Origin: Mesorhizobium sp. AR07
Lineage (GTDB): Bacteria; Pseudomonadota; Alphaproteobacteria; Rhizobiales; Rhizobiaceae
Assembly: GCF_024746815.1 (NCBI RefSeq)
Contig: NZ_CP080525.1
Location: 5,140,501 to 5,204,500 of the forward strand
Reading direction: 5' to 3'
Length of the DNA: 64,000 nt
The notes beneath the pieces are model-generated. The model was not told where the DNA came from, made no database searches, and saw only the letters and a program-made list of their open reading frames with translations. Both the position numbers and the translations under genes were made by a program. This document shows, piece by piece, positions 62,398 through 64,000 of this stretch. Numbering within the stretch: position 1 is the stretch's first letter; each line of letters starts with the position of its first letter.

Positions 62398-63300
62398 ATG
62401 CCTGCCAAAAACGACATGACGACCGACCTGACGCTGCTCGCCGTGCTGGCGGTGCTTTGGGGCGCTTCCTATACCTTCATCAAGATCGGCGTCGAGACGA
62501 TCCCGCCGGTCACGTTCATTGCCGCCCGCACCCTGATCGCGGGTGGCATCCTCTTCGCCATCATCCGCTGGCGCGGGCTCGCCATGCCGAGCGATGCGGC
62601 AAGCTGGCGCCGCTTCGCCTTCCAGGCATGCCTCAACAGCGTCGTGCCGTTCACCCTGATCGCCGCGGCCGAGCGTTCGGTCGATGCCGGCCTCGCCACT
62701 ATCCTCAACGCGACCTCGCCGATCTTCACCTTCCTGTTGACCGCCCTCGTCACCCGCCACGAGCCGGTCACATTGCGCAAACTGATCGGCGTTGGCGCCG
62801 GCATTACCGGCATCTGTCTCATCATCGGCACCGAGGCGCTGGGTGGTCTCGGTCACGAACTCTGGGCGCAGTTGGCAATCGTCGCGGCGACGGTCTGCTA
62901 TGCCGGTGCCGCGATTTTCGGCCGTGGCTTCAAGGGCCTCGATCCGATGCTTCCGGCCGCCGGTTCGATGCTGTGCGGCGCCGTCATCCTCGTGCCGCTC
63001 AGCCTTGTGTTCGACCAGCCATGGACGCTGGCGCCGTCGAGGGTGTCGATCCTGGCCTTGCTCGGTCTGTCGGTGTTTTCGACCGCGCTGGCCTTCGTCA
63101 TCTATTTCCGCCTCATCCACACGCTGGGCTCGGTCGGCACCACCTCGCAAGCCTATCTGCGGGTGCCGATCGGCGTCGGCATCGGCGCCGTCTTCCTTGG
63201 TGAAAGCCTTGGTTCGACCGCATGGCTTGGCATGGCGTTTGTTGTCGCCGGCGTCGCGGCGATGACCATCCCGGTGCGAAAGCCGGCACTCGCCCGATAG
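62398..63300 (+). CDS. EamA/DMT-family membrane exporter
   Basis: 300 residues from MPAKNDMTTDLTLLAVLAVL. Ten membrane segments in two EamA repeats. Repeat 1 shows LWGASYTFIKIGVETIPPVT and LNATSPIFTFLLTALV; repeat 2 ends TSQAYLRVPIGVGIGAVFLG. Likely metabolite or drug exporter, substrate unknown. Upstream in-frame starts exist, but the ATG at 62398 follows GAAGGCG and begins the conserved region. Confidence 0.87.
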   Translation: MPAKNDMTTDLTLLAVLAVLWGASYTFIKIGVETIPPVTFIAARTLIAGGILFAIIRWRGLAMPSDAASWRRFAFQACLNSVVPFTLIAAAERSVDAGLATILNATSPIFTFLLTALVTRHEPVTLRKLIGVGAGITGICLIIGTEALGGLGHELWAQLAIVAATVCYAGAAIFGRGFKGLDPMLPAAGSMLCGAVILVPLSLVFDQPWTLAPSRVSILALLGLSVFSTALAFVIYFRLIHTLGSVGTTSQAYLRVPIGVGIGAVFLGESLGSTAWLGMAFVVAGVAAMTIPVRKPALAR

Positions 63301-63328
63301 ACAGGGCAATCGCTTCGGACCGGTGACC

Positions 63329-63589
63329 GTTTCCAATTTATGGGGAGATCACCAATTGTGGAAGTTCGCGCCGCCCCTCATTGCCCTGCCGGGCATTTCT
63401 CCCCGTATAGTGACGGGGAGAAAGAAGCTGACCGCAACGCTGGCGCCCTTTCTTCAGCACTGACAATTGGCGAAACCGGCGATGACAGCGCCCCTCTCCC
63501 CGTCACTATACGGGGGGAGGATGCCGGCAGGCAGGTGAGGGGCAGCGCTAGCGCTTGGAAAGTTGGGGCGAGTTTCAAACCTGAAGCGA
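63329..63589. repeat. Palindromic intergenic repeat family 2, copy C (empty IS110 target)
   Basis: Uninterrupted version of the repeat that hosts IS110 at 26712 and 53188. The arms are TCTCCCCGTATAGTGACGGG and CTCTCCCCGTCACTATACGG. The IS110 target point GGTGAG|GGGCAG is at 63539-63540. No gene is seen in 63301-63680. Confidence 0.88.
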
Positions 63590-63680
63590 TTGCTCTGGCC
63601 CAAGAGCAGTCCGCGCTTGTGGCAGGCGGGCGCGTCGCCTATCTCCGGGTCGATTTGATCGACGTGAGGTTGGAAGCATC

Positions 63681-64000
63681 GTGATCTCTGACGCCGCCCG
63701 CGCCGCCGCCGGCCAGTTGTTCTCGCCCGAGTTCCGTTCTGTGTTCATCAAGACGCTGGGCCTGACCTTGCTGGCGCTGGTGGCCTTGTGGTTTGGGCTG
63801 ACCAGCCTTGTCGAGTGGCTGGCCCTGCCGTGGCTCCACACGCTGTTGCCTGGCATGCCGTCCTGGGCCGGCTGGCTGGGCGGCATCATTGCCGCCATCG
63901 CTCTGGCGTTCGGGATGGCGCTGCTCATCGCGCCGGTGACGGCGATCGTCGCCGGCCTGTTCCTCGACGATGTCGCCGACGTGGTCGAACGCACCGACTA
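63681..64000 (+). CDS. EI24/CysZ-like membrane protein, N-terminal part (runs off window)
   Basis: 106 codons from a GTG at 63681 with GAGGTTGGAAG upstream. Begins VISDAARAAAGQLFSPEFRS, then hydrophobic helices LGLTLLALVALWFGLTSLV and GWLGGIIAAIALAFGMALLI. APVTAIVAGLFLDDVADVVE is the typical EI24-domain ending of a hairpin. Family members include the sulfate-import protein CysZ. The rest lies beyond the window. Confidence 0.75.
   Translation, partial: MISDAARAAAGQLFSPEFRSVFIKTLGLTLLALVALWFGLTSLVEWLALPWLHTLLPGMPSWAGWLGGIIAAIALAFGMALLIAPVTAIVAGLFLDDVADVVERTD

Noticed and set aside
63340..63684. Open frame over the family-2 repeat
   Set aside because: It simply reads the palindromic repeat; similar frames occur in other copies and differ by frameshifts.

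Overview
The window reads as chromosomal DNA of a Mesorhizobium-like alphaproteobacterium (Rhizobiales). Grounds: high GC, ActS/ActR beside hrpB, a glnD-murJ-trpS-usp-nifU block, a NADP-type malic enzyme near mutS, a rhizobial ExoP-type polysaccharide co-polymerase beside galU, and several families of palindromic intergenic repeats typical of this group. It is a core-genome segment punctuated by five mobile elements.

Layout. 0-4 kb: polysaccharide genes (galU and an exoP-like gene with a sigma-54 promoter). 4-8 kb: propionyl-CoA synthetase and two tandem secreted DUF2259 proteins. 8-20 kb: a long minus-strand operon that joins a glycerol-type ABC importer to an ATP-type DhaK-DhaL fusion and a PTS-type dihydroxyacetone kinase (DhaK, DhaL, and a DhaM relay split over three genes). 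20-27 kb: PIG-L deacetylase, EamA exporter, HrpB helicase, ActS/ActR. 27-35 kb: an accessory zone with an IS110 element, nhaA, an IS481 element, mmcB, a 3.2-kb IS1595-type unit with cargo genes, and a MerR regulator. 35-44 kb: housekeeping block (L,D-transpeptidase, NifU, Usp, TrpS, MurJ, GlnD) with an unrecognised two-gene cassette. 44-49 kb: copper export (CopA and DUF305) and an aldo/keto reductase. 49-53 kb: agmatinase and a polyamine-binding protein, divergent from a LysR regulator. 53-64 kb: a second identical IS110, malic enzyme, MutS, an ISAs1-type element, a PfkB kinase, an EamA exporter and the start of an EI24/CysZ-like gene.

The most striking result is in the two identical 1148-bp IS110 copies. 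Both sit at the same dinucleotide of the same ~250-bp palindromic repeat, and a third, empty copy of that repeat lies at 63.3-63.6 kb. The 191 bases upstream of the transposase have the layout of a bridge RNA. Two segments in one loop match or complement the repeat target across a CT core, and two segments in a second region match or complement the element's own ends across the same core. I could derive all four guides by reading.

Six genes, including the normally essential murJ and glnD, carry single-base frameshifts. This pattern suggests base-call indels in the assembly rather than real decay, so those genes are described at their repaired extents. No tRNA, rRNA or CRISPR array was seen.
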